DNA of 64,000 nt from Rhodanobacter glycinis (GCF_900114325.1 NZ_FOSR01000007.1:141552-205551); one strand, 5' to 3'; shown: positions 51,763-61,682, numbered from the stretch's first letter. Made by a program: numbers and translations. Notes: generated by a model not told the origin, from the sequence alone.

Positions 51763-54183
51763 ATGTTGCACCTCGCCGAATACCGCCAGCGTCCCGCGTT
51801 GCTTGCCGACTGGTTGCCGTGGGCGGGACTGGTCGCGCCCGGTGTGGTGCTCAACAAGGACGGTTCCTTCCAGCGCACGGCCCGCTTTCGCGGGCCGGAC
51901 CTGGACAGCGCGACGCAGGGCGAGCTGGTGGCCACGACCGCGCGCCTGAACAACGCGTTGCGCCGGCTCGGTTCGGGCTGGGCACTGTTCATCGAGGCGG
52001 AGCGCCGGGCGGCGGCCGACTACCCGCATTCGGCCTTTCCCGAACCGCTGTCCTGGTTGGTGGACGAGGAACGCCGCGCCGCGTTCGAGTCGGCGGGCAG
52101 TCACTACGAGAGTCGCTATCACCTGACGCTGGTCTACCTGCCGCCGGAGGAAGCCAGGGCGCGCGCCGCGAAAGTGCTGTACGAGAACACGCCCACGGCG
52201 GGCGTGGACTGGCGTGAACGGCTGACCGCCTTCATCGCGGAGACCGATCGTCTCTACGACCTGCTCGACGGCGTGATGCCGGAGATCGTGTGGCTGGATG
52301 ACGGCGACACGCTGACCTACCTGCACGGCTGCATTGCCACGCGGCGTTATCGCATCGGCGTACCCGAGGTGCCGTTCCATCTGGACGCGCTGCTGGCCGA
52401 CGCGGCGCTGATCGGTGGTCTCGCGCCGATGCTGGGCGATCAGCACCTGCGCGTCGTGACGGTGCGCGGTTTTCCGACCTCGACCTGGCCGGGATTGCTC
52501 GATGACCTCAACCGTCTGGGTTTCGCCTACCGCTGGTCCACGCGCTTCCTGTGCCTGGACAAGGCGGAAGCGGAGAAGGAGCTGACGCGGCTGCGCCGGC
52601 AGTGGTTCGCCAAGCGCAAGAACGTGGTGGCGCTCTTGCGGGAAACGATCTTCCAGCAGGAATCGCCGCTGGTCGATAGCGACGCGGCCAACAAGGCCAC
52701 CGATGCCGACGCGGCCCTGCAGGAACTCGGCAGCGACCAGGTGGCCTTCGGCTACGTGACCACGACCGTCACGGTGATGGATGCGGACGCCACGGCGGCG
52801 GATGAAAAGCGGCGCCAGGTGGAGCGCGCCATTCAGGGCAGGGGGTTCGTCACGATCCCCGAAACCCTCAACGCGGTAGAGGCATGGCTGTCGTCGGTGC
52901 CGGGCCATGCCTACGCCAACGTGCGTCAGCCGAGCATTTCCACGCTGAATCTCGCGCACCTGATGCCGCTGTCGGCGGTCTGGGCCGGCCAGGAGCGCAA
53001 CACGCATCTGGATGGCCTGCCGCTGATCGTCACGCGCACCGACGGCGCCACGCCGTTCCGGCTGGTGACGCACATCGGCGACGTCGGCCATGCCCTGGTG
53101 GTCGGCCCGACGGGCATGGGCAAGTCCGTACTGCTCGCGGTGCTGGCGATGCAGTTCCGGCGCTACCGCGGTTCGCGCATCTTTGCCTTCGACATGGGCC
53201 GCTCGATGCGCGCCACGATCCTGGGACTGGGTGGCGAGCATTACGATCTCGGCGCCGACGGCGCCATCGCCTTCCAGCCGCTTGCGCGCATCGACCAGGA
53301 GGGCTATCGCACCTGGGCGAGCGAATGGGTCGAAGGACGCCTGACGCACGAAGGCATCGCGGTCGGCCCCGACGAAAAGGCGGCCATCTGGTCGGCGCTC
53401 GGCAGTCTCGCTGGAGCGCCCATCGAGCAACGCACGCTGACCGGCCTGTCGGTGCTGCTGCAGTCCAACGCATTGCGCCAGGCGCTCGCCCCTTACGTAC
53501 TCGGCGGCGCACATGGTCGCCTGCTCGATGCCGACCATGACCGTCTCGGCAGTGCCGACGTGCAGGGCTTCGAGATGGAGGAGCTGATGCACAGCAAGGC
53601 CGCCGTACTGGCCGTGCTGGGCTACCTGTTCGCGCGCTTCGACGAGCGGTTCGACGGGGCACCGACGCTGCTGATCCTCGATGAGTCGTGGCTGTTCCTC
53701 GATGACCCGGTGTTCGCCGCGCGTATCCGGCAGTGGCTGAAGACGCTACGCAAGAAGAACGTCTCGGTGATCTTTGCCACACAGTCGCTCGCCGACATCA
53801 AGGAATCAAGCATTGCGCCCGCGATCATCGAGAGCTGCGCGAGCCGCATCTTCCTGCCCAACCCGCAGGCGACCGAGCCGCAGATCCGCACGATCTACGA
53901 AGGTTTCGGCCTCAACAGTCGGCAGATCGAGATCGTCGCCACCGCGCAGCCCAAGCACGACTACTACTACCAGTCGCGTCTGGGCCATCGCCTGTTCGAC
54001 CTCGATCTCGGGTCCGTGGCACTGGCCTTTGCCGGTGCCTCGACACCGCAAGACCAGCGCGACATCGACCGCGTGCTGCGCGATGCGGGCGCTCCCGGTT
54101 TCGCTGGCGCCTGGCTGCGCCACGCCGGTCTCGACTGGGCCGCCGACCTCATCCCCTCGTTCCCTTCGCACCCGGAGAGATAG
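51763..54183 (+). CDS. trbE: TrbE conjugal ATPase (VirB4-like)
   Basis: An 806-residue VirB4-family ATPase powering assembly of the channel. The N-terminal TrbE/VirB4 domain (LAEYRQRPALLADWLPWAGLV) precedes Walker A GPTGMGKSVLLAVL and Walker B LLILDESWLFLDD, with SVIFATQSLADIKES after it. Length and motifs are complete. It ends 2 bp before trbJ. Confidence 0.97.
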   Translation: MLHLAEYRQRPALLADWLPWAGLVAPGVVLNKDGSFQRTARFRGPDLDSATQGELVATTARLNNALRRLGSGWALFIEAERRAAADYPHSAFPEPLSWLVDEERRAAFESAGSHYESRYHLTLVYLPPEEARARAAKVLYENTPTAGVDWRERLTAFIAETDRLYDLLDGVMPEIVWLDDGDTLTYLHGCIATRRYRIGVPEVPFHLDALLADAALIGGLAPMLGDQHLRVVTVRGFPTSTWPGLLDDLNRLGFAYRWSTRFLCLDKAEAEKELTRLRRQWFAKRKNVVALLRETIFQQESPLVDSDAANKATDADAALQELGSDQVAFGYVTTTVTVMDADATAADEKRRQVERAIQGRGFVTIPETLNAVEAWLSSVPGHAYANVRQPSISTLNLAHLMPLSAVWAGQERNTHLDGLPLIVTRTDGATPFRLVTHIGDVGHALVVGPTGMGKSVLLAVLAMQFRRYRGSRIFAFDMGRSMRATILGLGGEHYDLGADGAIAFQPLARIDQEGYRTWASEWVEGRLTHEGIAVGPDEKAAIWSALGSLAGAPIEQRTLTGLSVLLQSNALRQALAPYVLGGAHGRLLDADHDRLGSADVQGFEMEELMHSKAAVLAVLGYLFARFDERFDGAPTLLILDESWLFLDDPVFAARIRQWLKTLRKKNVSVIFATQSLADIKESSIAPAIIESCASRIFLPNPQATEPQIRTIYEGFGLNSRQIEIVATAQPKHDYYYQSRLGHRLFDLDLGSVALAFAGASTPQDQRDIDRVLRDAGAPGFAGAWLRHAGLDWAADLIPSFPSHPER

Positions 54184-54185
54184 CC

Positions 54186-54914
54186 ATGAAGACCACCTGG
54201 CTGGCCGCCGCCGCGGCCGTGTTGTTCACGTGCTCATCGGCGAGCTTCGCACAGTGGGCGGTGTTCGACGCCGCGAACTTCTCGCAGAACCTGATGACCG
54301 CCGCGCGCGAACTGCAACAGATCGACAACCAGATCCAGCAGTTGCAGAACGAAGCAACCATGTTGACCAATCAAGGCCGCAACCTCACCAGCCTCAACTA
54401 CAACTCGCTCTCGCAGTTGCTCACCACGCTGGCGAGCACGAACCAGTTGATCACGCAGGCGCAGGGATTGACCTTCAACGTCGCGCAGTCGCAGGCGACC
54501 TTCAACCGGCTGTATCCAGCGTCCTACGACGCCAGCACCAGCGCCGTGCAGATGATGCAGGACGCGCAAACGCGCTGGCAGACCTCGGTGCAGGCGTTGC
54601 AGACCGCGACGCAGATGCAGTCGCAGGCTGCGCAAAACCTGCTGTCGGATCAGGGCGTATTGAGCCATCTGGTGACGCAGAGCCAGGGCGCGGTCGGTGC
54701 GTTGCAGGCAAGCCAGGCCACCAACCAGTTGCTCGCGCTGATCGCGCGCCAGGCGATCCAGGCGCAACAGCTCACTGTGTCGCAGGACCGCGCGACCGCG
54801 CTGGATCAGGCACGCGCGGCGGCCGACGAGGCACAGGCCGAGCAGGTGCGTTCGCGTTTCATCGGCAACGGCCCGCAGTACACGCCGCAGCCGGTGAACT
54901 TCTACGGGAACTGA
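54186..54914 (+). CDS. trbJ: TrbJ (VirB5-like) conjugal protein
   Basis: A 242-residue secreted protein with a signal peptide ending at SASFAQ, then QWAVFDAANFSQNLMTAARELQQIDNQIQQLQNEATML, the TrbJ signature. The rest is a Gln-rich coiled coil, as is typical for the family, and ends in ...RFIGNGPQYTPQPV. It probably acts as a minor pilus component. Confidence 0.95.
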   Translation: MKTTWLAAAAAVLFTCSSASFAQWAVFDAANFSQNLMTAARELQQIDNQIQQLQNEATMLTNQGRNLTSLNYNSLSQLLTTLASTNQLITQAQGLTFNVAQSQATFNRLYPASYDASTSAVQMMQDAQTRWQTSVQALQTATQMQSQAAQNLLSDQGVLSHLVTQSQGAVGALQASQATNQLLALIARQAIQAQQLTVSQDRATALDQARAAADEAQAEQVRSRFIGNGPQYTPQPVNFYGN

Positions 54915-54918
54915 TGCG

Positions 54919-55212
54919 ATGAATCGCGCATGCGTCCTGTCCGTCGTCGTGGTGCTGGCCGCTTGTGGCCGGCACGCACCGGCGTTGACGGTAGACGCAT
55001 TGGCCCGCGATCCGCAGCGGTTGAGGCCATTGCATCACCGTTGTGCGGTGGCTCGCGCGCAGGTCGGTGAAGCGACCTGCCGTATCGCGGGCGCGGCGTA
55101 TGCGCGGCGTTTCTTCCTCGGCCTCGGTGGCCCGGATGAATACCAGACCCTGGCCTCGCTGCCGCCGATTCCGGTGAGCTTCGACGAGCCCGACGACGGA
55201 GTACGGCGATGA
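54919..55212 (+). CDS. Second EexN/TrbK-like lipoprotein
   Basis: A 97-residue lipoprotein with leader ACVLSVVVVLAAC (lipobox LAAC) and a mature part TVDALARDPQRLRPLHHRC...TCRIAGAAYARRFF. It shares the spacing of the EexN-like protein at 47207, so both are related. In RP4 the trbK lipoprotein at this position mediates entry exclusion; that is the likely role here. The stop overlaps trbL by ATGA. Confidence 0.8.
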   Translation: MNRACVLSVVVVLAACGRHAPALTVDALARDPQRLRPLHHRCAVARAQVGEATCRIAGAAYARRFFLGLGGPDEYQTLASLPPIPVSFDEPDDGVRR

Positions 55213-56546
55213 ACGACATCTCCGTCATCGACCAGTTTCTGCAAGTCTTCTCGCAGTACATCGACTCCGGCTTCGGGTTGCTGCATGGTGAGGTCGCCTA
55301 TCTCTCGGCCACGCTGATCGTCATCGACATGACGCTCGCGGGCCTGTTCTGGGCGATGGGCGGCGAGGAGGTGCTGGCCAAGCTGATCCGCAAGACGCTT
55401 TACGTTGGCGCCTTCGCCTACATCATCGGCAACTTCAATACGCTCGCCGGCATCGTGTTCCGCTCGTTCGCGGGTCTCGGGCTGCTGGCGACCGGCTCGA
55501 CGGTCGGCATCGACAACTTCCTGCAACCGGGGCGGCTGGCGCAGATCGGCGTCCAGGCCGGCCAGCCGATCCTGCAACAGGTCGGCACGATGTCCCACGG
55601 CATTACCGCCGTTTTCAGCAACCTCGACATGATCGTGGTGCTGTTGTTCGCCTGGGTCGTGGTGGTCATCAGCTTCTTCATCCTGGCCGTGCAGCTTTTC
55701 GTGACGCTGGTGGAGTTCAAGCTGACCACGCTGGCCGGTTTCGTGCTGGTGCCGTTCGCGCTGTGGAACAAGACAGCCTTCCTCGCCGAGAAGGTGTTGG
55801 GCAACGTGGTGGCATCGGGCATCAAGGTGCTGGTGCTCGCCGTGATCGTCGGCATCGGCTCGACGATCTTCGGGCAGTTCCAGGCCTCGACGGGCGCCGG
55901 TCCGTCGCTCAATCACGCGCTCGCCGTCATGCTGGCGTCGCTCACGATGCTGGGCTTAGGTGTCTTCGGGCCGGGCATCGCCACGGGCCTGGTGTCCGGA
56001 GCACCGCAACTCGGTGCCGGCGCGGCGGTCGGCACGGCCCTCGGTGCGGCGGGCCTCGCAGTCGCGGGCGGTGCGGCCGTGGCGAGCGGCGGTGCCGCGG
56101 TAGCGGCGGGCACACGCCTGGCCGCGCGGGGCGCGGTGGGAACGGCGCGCGCGGCCAGCGGCGCCGCATCCGCCTATCGCGCCGGTGCGACGGCATCCGG
56201 CGCTTCGGGCACGCGTGCGTTCGGGGCCGGCATGGCCAACGTCGCACGCAGCGGCGCCCGGGCGGCTGGCGAGCGTGTCGCTGCCGGTGCTCGCGCCATG
56301 CGCGATCGCGTGGCCGCGACGGCGGGTTCGACTCCCGCGGCGGCATCCGCTGCCAGCGGACCCTCTGATACCTCACCGGGCGGTACCGCCTCTTCCACCG
56401 ATCACCAGGCACCCGACTGGGCGCGGCGCCTGCAACGCCGTCAGCGCGTTGCGCATGGCGCCTCGACGGCTGCGCACGTCGTGCGCTCGGCTGATCACGG
56501 CGGCGGCGGGGCCGCGCCGGAACTTCACGATTCCTCGAACGAGTAA
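55209..56546 (+). CDS. trbL: TrbL (VirB6-like) membrane protein
   Basis: A 445-residue polytopic inner-membrane protein of the channel. Roughly the first 290 residues contain five or six hydrophobic helices (for example LDMIVVLLFAWVVVVISFFI) and the conserved VPFALWNKTAFLAEKVLG motif. The C-terminal 150 residues are Ala/Gly-rich low complexity and hydrophilic, as in other TrbL proteins. ATG 55209 overlaps the upstream lipoprotein gene. Confidence 0.95.
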   Translation: MNDISVIDQFLQVFSQYIDSGFGLLHGEVAYLSATLIVIDMTLAGLFWAMGGEEVLAKLIRKTLYVGAFAYIIGNFNTLAGIVFRSFAGLGLLATGSTVGIDNFLQPGRLAQIGVQAGQPILQQVGTMSHGITAVFSNLDMIVVLLFAWVVVVISFFILAVQLFVTLVEFKLTTLAGFVLVPFALWNKTAFLAEKVLGNVVASGIKVLVLAVIVGIGSTIFGQFQASTGAGPSLNHALAVMLASLTMLGLGVFGPGIATGLVSGAPQLGAGAAVGTALGAAGLAVAGGAAVASGGAAVAAGTRLAARGAVGTARAASGAASAYRAGATASGASGTRAFGAGMANVARSGARAAGERVAAGARAMRDRVAATAGSTPAAASAASGPSDTSPGGTASSTDHQAPDWARRLQRRQRVAHGASTAAHVVRSADHGGGGAAPELHDSSNE

Positions 56547-56557
56547 GGGGGCGAATC

Positions 56558-57265
56558 ATGCCCTTCAAACGACCCGGTGTGCGCTACAGCGAATCTCCCG
56601 TACCCGCTACGCCGTATCAGGCCGCAGCGCAGGTGTGGGACGAACGCATCGGCAGCGCGCGCGTGCAGGCGAAGAATTGGCGGTTGATGGCCTTCGGCTG
56701 CCTGGGGCTCGCGCTGCTGATGGCCGCTGGCCTCGTCTGGCAATCCGGCCAGTCGCGCGTCACGCCCTACGTGGTCGAGGTCGATCACGCGGGTGAGGTA
56801 CGCGCGGTGGGCGCAGCGGTGACGCCCTACAAGCCGACCGACGCGCAGATCGCCTGGTACCTGGCGCGCTTCATCACCGACGTGCGCGCGCTGTCGATCG
56901 ATCCGGTCGTGGTACGGCAGCACTGGCTCGAAGCCTACGGTTACACCACCGACCGAGGCGCAGCCACTTTGAACGACTACGCGCGCGCCCACGATCCGTT
57001 CGCCCACGTCGGTCAGGACTCCATCTCGGTAGACGTGACCAGCGTGGTGCGCGTCAGCGATGCGTCGTTCCAGGTGCGCTGGACCGAGCAGCATTACCAC
57101 GAGGGCACGCCCACCGGCATCGAGCAGTGGACCGCGATGCTCACCCTCGTCATGCAGACCCCGCGCACCGAACTGCAGGTGCGCCGCAATCCCCTCGGCA
57201 TCTACATCAATGGGCTGTCCTGGAGCCGCGACCTGGACGCGCCCGAAGGAGCGAAGAAGTCATGA
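56558..57265 (+). CDS. trbF: TrbF (VirB8-like) protein
   Basis: A 235-residue bitopic protein: cytoplasmic N-terminus, a membrane helix (LMAFGCLGLALLMAAGLVW), and a periplasmic VirB8 fold with YVVEVDHAGEVRAVG and VRWTEQHY near the C-terminus. It is a core scaffold of the mating apparatus. The stop overlaps trbG. Confidence 0.96.
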   Translation: MPFKRPGVRYSESPVPATPYQAAAQVWDERIGSARVQAKNWRLMAFGCLGLALLMAAGLVWQSGQSRVTPYVVEVDHAGEVRAVGAAVTPYKPTDAQIAWYLARFITDVRALSIDPVVVRQHWLEAYGYTTDRGAATLNDYARAHDPFAHVGQDSISVDVTSVVRVSDASFQVRWTEQHYHEGTPTGIEQWTAMLTLVMQTPRTELQVRRNPLGIYINGLSWSRDLDAPEGAKKS

Positions 57266-58269
57266 AACACGTCATCACCGCCCTTGCGATCGTCGGTTTA
57301 TCGAGTGCGCTTGCGGGCTGCGCCACGCAGGGCAGGCCGCCGCCGTCCATTTCACTGGACGAGTCCGTGAAAGCCGAGCCGCTGCCCGAGCCGGCGAAGC
57401 CCGTCGCGGTCGTGGCGGTGCCCAAGCCCTTGCCGTTGCCGGGTCAGATGAAGCCCCTGCCGGACGCCGCGGATGCCAAGCCGCCGTCGGTGCCTGCCGA
57501 TCCGCAGTCGCGTGTGGAGCAGGCCAACGCCGAGGCCAGCGTGTCGCCCACGCGCGAGGGCTACATCAACGCGATCCAGGTCTGGCCGTTCTCCGACGGC
57601 GCGTTGTATCAGATCTATACGAGCCCCGGCCGCGTGACGGTCATCAGCTTGCAGCCGGGCGAGGCACTGGTGACGGTCGCCGCCGGCGATACCGTGCAAT
57701 GGATCGTGGGCGATACCGCGAGCGGCAGCGGTGCGAGCCGGCGCGTCGCCGTGATGGTCAAGCCGGTGCGCACGGGCATCACGACGAACCTCGTCATCAC
57801 CACGAGCCGGCGCACCTACCTGCTGGAGCTCACGTCCACCGCGAAGGCGTGGATGGCGTCCGTGTCGTGGGAGTATCCGAAGGACCAGATGCTGGCCTTG
57901 CAGGTCCAGGCGCAAGCCGCCGAGGCGCAGGCGCCCGCCGCCGAAGGACTGTCGCTCGACCAGTTGCACTTCCGCTACGCGATCACGGGCGACAGCCCGC
58001 CGTGGAAGCCGGTACGCGCGTTCGACGACGGGCGGCACGTCTATATCCAGTTCCCGGCTGGCATCGCGCAGGGCGAGTTGCCGCCGCTGTTCGTCGTCGG
58101 AGCGGACGGCAAGGGCGAGCTGGTGGACTACCGGTTCCACGCGCCTTACGACATCGTGGATCGCCTGTTCGGTGCGGCCGAGCTGCGTCTGGGCGGCGAC
58201 AAGGCCGCCGTGGTGCGCATCGAGCGCACCGATGGCGTCGCGGCAGGAGCCGGTCATGGACACGACTGA
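57262..58269 (+). CDS. trbG: TrbG (VirB9-like) lipoprotein
   Basis: A 335-residue outer-membrane-complex protein with a lipobox LAGC near residue 19. The VirB9/CagX domain includes YINAIQVWPFSDGALYQIYTSPGRVTVISLQPGE and VKPVRTGITTNLVITTSRRTYLLEL. The N-terminal linker after the Cys is Pro/Ala-rich. ATG 57262 overlaps the trbF stop and the end overlaps trbI by 14 bp. Confidence 0.95.
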   Translation: MKHVITALAIVGLSSALAGCATQGRPPPSISLDESVKAEPLPEPAKPVAVVAVPKPLPLPGQMKPLPDAADAKPPSVPADPQSRVEQANAEASVSPTREGYINAIQVWPFSDGALYQIYTSPGRVTVISLQPGEALVTVAAGDTVQWIVGDTASGSGASRRVAVMVKPVRTGITTNLVITTSRRTYLLELTSTAKAWMASVSWEYPKDQMLALQVQAQAAEAQAPAAEGLSLDQLHFRYAITGDSPPWKPVRAFDDGRHVYIQFPAGIAQGELPPLFVVGADGKGELVDYRFHAPYDIVDRLFGAAELRLGGDKAAVVRIERTDGVAAGAGHGHD

Positions 58270-59542
58270 TCGCGCTGCCTCGTCTGCGCCGAAGGTCGCG
58301 CCCGAGGGTGTCGCGCTGCGTGCCGCGCCGCGTCCGGTGACGCGGCTCAACCGTCGCACGCTGGCGATATCCGCCACGGTGCTGGCGGCGGTCATTGCCG
58401 GCGCGTCGATGTGGGCACTGCAATCGAAGGGGCGGCGCGGTTCGGAGGATCAGACCAACCTGGTCAACGTCGATCGGGTCGCCCGGGCCGATGACCTGGA
58501 CCAGTTGCCGGCTGACTACTCGAAACTGCCGGCCAAGCCGGTACCGGCCGCCAGCGTGCCGCAGCTCGGGCCGCCGCTGCCAGGCGACTGGGGTGCGGCT
58601 TCGGCTGCGCCACCGCTGCCCAGTAGCGCAACGAATCCCGGTCCATCGGCCGAGAGCGTGGACCGGCAGCGCCAGGCCGAGGAAATCGCGCGCTCGTCGG
58701 TGTTCTTCCGCACCAGTCATACAGCCGGCAATGCCGAGGCGGCTGGGATGCCGGCGAATGCCGTGTCGGGGGCCAACACCGCGGCCGGCGCGTTCAATCC
58801 GGTGGGGAACGGGTCGGCGTCGACGGCTGCACAGCCCAACGATCCGACGACGATCCAGAATCGGCAGGACCAGAAGGAAGCGTTCCTGGCCAAAGGCGGC
58901 GATGCCGCGACCCGCAATGCCGGCACCCTGCAGGCGCCGGCTTCACCGTACACGGTGATGGCCGGGACGATCATCCCGGCGGCGCTGGTGACGGGCATCA
59001 ATTCCGACCTGCCGGGGCAGATCATCGCCGAGGTCACCCAACCGGTGTACGACACCGCGACGGGTCGCTACCTGCTGATCCCGCAGGGCTCGCGCCTGAT
59101 CGGCCGTTACGACAGCCAGGTGGCGTTCGGGCAGCGGCGCGTGCTGCTGGTCTGGCTGCGACTGGTGCTGCCCGACACCTCGTCGATCGCCCTGGACAAG
59201 CTGCCCGGTATCGATCCGGCCGGCTATGCCGGCCTAGAGGACGGGGTGGACTGGCACTGGGGTCGCATCCTGGGTGGCGCGGCGCTGTCCACGCTGCTCG
59301 GCGTCAGTTCCGAGCTGGCCGTCTCGAACGAGGGCGACGTCAACGGCAACGCGGTGATCGCCTTGCGCGACAGCGCGCAGGACACTGCCAACCAGGTCGG
59401 CCAGGAGTTCACCCGGCGCAACCTGAGTGTCCAGCCGACGCTGACCGTGCGGCCTGGGTTCCCGGTCAACGTGATGGTGAACAAGGATCTGGTGCTGCGG
59501 CCGTACCAGCCGCTTTTTGTCCAGGGAGGGCCGATGCCATGA
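58256..59542 (+). CDS. trbI: TrbI (VirB10-like) protein
   Basis: A 428-residue protein that spans inner and outer membranes as VirB10. A membrane helix (LAISATVLAAVIAGASMWAL) near residue 45 precedes a Pro-rich stretch, and the C-terminal VirB10 domain has YTVMAGTIIPAALVTGINSDLPGQI, YLLIPQGSRLIGRYDS and FPVNVMVNKDL. ATG 58256 gives MDTTDRAASS. The trb cluster from B to I is complete. Confidence 0.96.
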   Translation: MDTTDRAASSAPKVAPEGVALRAAPRPVTRLNRRTLAISATVLAAVIAGASMWALQSKGRRGSEDQTNLVNVDRVARADDLDQLPADYSKLPAKPVPAASVPQLGPPLPGDWGAASAAPPLPSSATNPGPSAESVDRQRQAEEIARSSVFFRTSHTAGNAEAAGMPANAVSGANTAAGAFNPVGNGSASTAAQPNDPTTIQNRQDQKEAFLAKGGDAATRNAGTLQAPASPYTVMAGTIIPAALVTGINSDLPGQIIAEVTQPVYDTATGRYLLIPQGSRLIGRYDSQVAFGQRRVLLVWLRLVLPDTSSIALDKLPGIDPAGYAGLEDGVDWHWGRILGGAALSTLLGVSSELAVSNEGDVNGNAVIALRDSAQDTANQVGQEFTRRNLSVQPTLTVRPGFPVNVMVNKDLVLRPYQPLFVQGGPMP

Positions 59543-59784
59543 GCACGTCCCCGAAAAAACTGCGGCTTGGCCCGTTACCTCGGACGGAGGTCGTAAAAGT
59601 CACCTTTGCCTGCGCGGCGGCGCTCAAGGTGGAACTGGAACGCTACGCAACGATGCACGGGCAGACCTATGGCGAGCCGGTTGATGCCGTGACGCTCATC
59701 CCACACATGCTCGAAGCGTTCATGGCACGGGATCGGGGGTACAGACGGGCGTGCGCGATCAAGACGCGTGGCGGGAACACATGA
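59539..59784 (+). CDS. DUF2274 family protein
   Basis: An 81-residue protein with LGPLPRTEVVKVTFACAAALKVELERYATMHGQTYG and IPHMLEAFMARDRGY, matching DUF2274, which regularly follows trbI in conjugative operons. It looks like a small RHH-type DNA-binding protein. ATG overlaps the trbI stop by 4 bases. Confidence 0.85.
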   Translation: MSTSPKKLRLGPLPRTEVVKVTFACAAALKVELERYATMHGQTYGEPVDAVTLIPHMLEAFMARDRGYRRACAIKTRGGNT

Positions 59785-59801
59785 GTTGCCGGGAGAAGAC
59801 C

Positions 59802-60065
59802 ATGGAAGAGAAAGCTGCCACCGCAGACATGCTGCCTGGCACCGGCTATCTGCGTCTGGCGCAGATCATCGGGAGGCCGGCGACGAGGGGGCGGCCGGCA
59901 ACGCCACCGATCATCCCGGTGTCGCGATCCACCTGGTGGGCAGGTGTCAAATCCGGTCGTTACCCGCAACCCACCCACGTGCTGGGGCCACGAATCACGG
60001 CATGGCGTGTGGAAGACGTGAGGTCACTGATCGAACAGCACGGCATCATGCGCACTTTGCGGTAG
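59802..60065 (+). CDS. AlpA-family transcriptional regulator
   Basis: An 87-residue AlpA-like HTH protein (GYLRLAQIIGRP...VSRSTWWAGVKSGRYPQPTHVLGPRITAWRVEDVRSLIEQ). The insertion RPATRGRPATPPIIP before the recognition helix is longer than usual. ATG 59802 follows GGGAGAAG. AlpA proteins act as excisionase activators; here it may link transfer genes to excision. Confidence 0.85.
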   Translation: MEEKAATADMLPGTGYLRLAQIIGRPATRGRPATPPIIPVSRSTWWAGVKSGRYPQPTHVLGPRITAWRVEDVRSLIEQHGIMRTLR

Positions 60066-60373
60066 ATCGCCGGCCGATCACGATCGTCCGTGGTGGAAAG
60101 AAGGTGGGGCCGTGGGTAGCGTCAGTCACCTGGTCGCGCATCGGCCGAAGGGTCCCACGCCTCTGTCCGGCGCACTGGATACGCACCGCTGGATTTTCAT
60201 TGAGACCGATTTTGAAATAATCATCAGTGAACTCCTGTGAGAGGATCGGCCCGAGAGGAGATGGCGAGGCGCCGAGCGATCCGGGTTGGTGCCTTTGCCG
60301 GCATCCGTATCGACGACATTCCTGAAACTGTTGTGTACCGGCAACAGTGCCAGAGCCCTAGCGAGCGGATGCC
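60066..60373. other. 308-bp stretch without a gene
   Basis: No supported gene or strong repeat is seen. It is the boundary between the conserved transfer block and the variable right part, and should contain the promoter of the next gene. Confidence 0.5.
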
Positions 60374-61534
60374 ATGAGCCAGAAGGTCAGTCGTGAGACT
60401 CTCTATGACGAGGTGTGGGCGGATCCGGTGACGGAGGTGGCCAAGCGCTACGGACTGTCGGATGTCGGGCTGGCCAAGCTCTGCAGGACGATGGGCATTC
60501 CGCTGCCGGCGCGCGGGTACTGGGCGAAGGTGCGGGCCGGGGCAAAGCCGCAGCGCACGCCGTTGTCGACGCATGGCCGTTATCGGCAGGCCGCCAGCCT
60601 GACGCGCCTCGACCCGGAAGCAGTCAAGGAAAAAGATGAGGTCAGGCGTCGTGTGCGGGAAACCAGGCAGGTGATCGAGGTTCCCGCCGGCCCCATCGAT
60701 CGGCACCCGTTGGTGGTGGCGGCAGGCAAGCGGCTGGCAAAGGGTGACGTCAAGTTGGAGAAGGGGGTGGTCTCGGCGCCGGCCGAAGTCCTGCATGTCG
60801 AGGTGTCACGCGGTTCACTGGACCGTGCGCTCGATTTGTTCAATGCATTGATCCTCGAGTTCGCCAAGCGTGGTTCCGCGGTGGAAGTGGATCCGGAGAA
60901 GAAGCGCACCGTGCTGACCATCAAGGGCACCCGGGTGGAGCTGAGCCTCACCGAGCGTGTCAGGCGCAAGGAACATGTGGACACCCCGGAGGAAACGAAA
61001 GCCAAGGAGCGCTACTGGAAACTGTCCCATTACGCCCGGGGTGAGTATCCGGGGACGCCGAGATACGACTATCTCGCGACCGGCATCCTCACCATAACGG
61101 CCGGGCGATGGCCGGCCCGAAGCTGGAACGATACGGAACGCACGCCACTCGAACGGCGATTCCCGGAGGTTGTTTCCGGCCTCATTCTCCTTGCCACGGA
61201 AATCCGCGAACGCGAGGAGCATCAGGCGAGGGAGGAGGAGCGACGGCGCCTGGCGAAGGAGCGTTACGCCCGGATCATGGAACAGCGCAAACGGGAGCGC
61301 GGGCTGTTTGAAGCTCTGGAAACCGAGGCGACGAAGTGGGAGCGGGCAACGCGCCTTCGTGCCTACGTGGATGCCGTCGAACACGCGGCGACATTGAAAG
61401 GCGAGCTTACCGATGAGCTGGTGGACTGGATCGGCTGGGCCAGGGCCAAGGCCGACTGGCTGGATCCGATGATCCCCGTCTTCGATCTCATTCTGGATGC
61501 TCCGGAGCCGGAGAAGCCGGCTTACTGGTGGTGA
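60374..61534 (+). CDS. Uncharacterised 386-residue ICE protein
   Basis: I do not recognise a named family. The N-terminus LYDEVWADPVTEVAKRYGLSDVGLAKLCRTMGIPLPARGYWAK looks like a helix-turn-helix, so DNA binding is plausible. The middle (about 100-250) is mixed, and a long charged coiled coil follows (REREEHQAREEERRRLAKERYARIMEQRKRERG), ending in a Trp-rich tail. No membrane segment. It sits alone between the transfer operon and hipBA; similar proteins are frequent accessory genes of mobile elements in proteobacteria. Confidence 0.7.
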   Translation: MSQKVSRETLYDEVWADPVTEVAKRYGLSDVGLAKLCRTMGIPLPARGYWAKVRAGAKPQRTPLSTHGRYRQAASLTRLDPEAVKEKDEVRRRVRETRQVIEVPAGPIDRHPLVVAAGKRLAKGDVKLEKGVVSAPAEVLHVEVSRGSLDRALDLFNALILEFAKRGSAVEVDPEKKRTVLTIKGTRVELSLTERVRRKEHVDTPEETKAKERYWKLSHYARGEYPGTPRYDYLATGILTITAGRWPARSWNDTERTPLERRFPEVVSGLILLATEIREREEHQAREEERRRLAKERYARIMEQRKRERGLFEALETEATKWERATRLRAYVDAVEHAATLKGELTDELVDWIGWARAKADWLDPMIPVFDLILDAPEPEKPAYWW

Positions 61535-61682
61535 TGGAGGGGGATCGAGCGTGTGCCATGGCTTCATCAGTACGGGTGAGGGGCGATGCCAGGGAGCACG
61601 GATGGACAGGATTTCGAGGGACTGGATTCCATCGAACTGACTCCTCTGGGGTTCCATCCGATTGCCATGTTTTGTATCTCGT

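Noticed and set aside
51700..53592. 630-codon leftward frame opposite trbE
   Set aside because: It covers trbE in the antisense direction with His/Arg-rich noise and no domain.
57060..58340. Long rightward frame overlapping trbF/trbG
   Set aside because: Arg/Ala/Gly-rich shadow of the trbG gene, which has a lipobox and VirB9 motifs.
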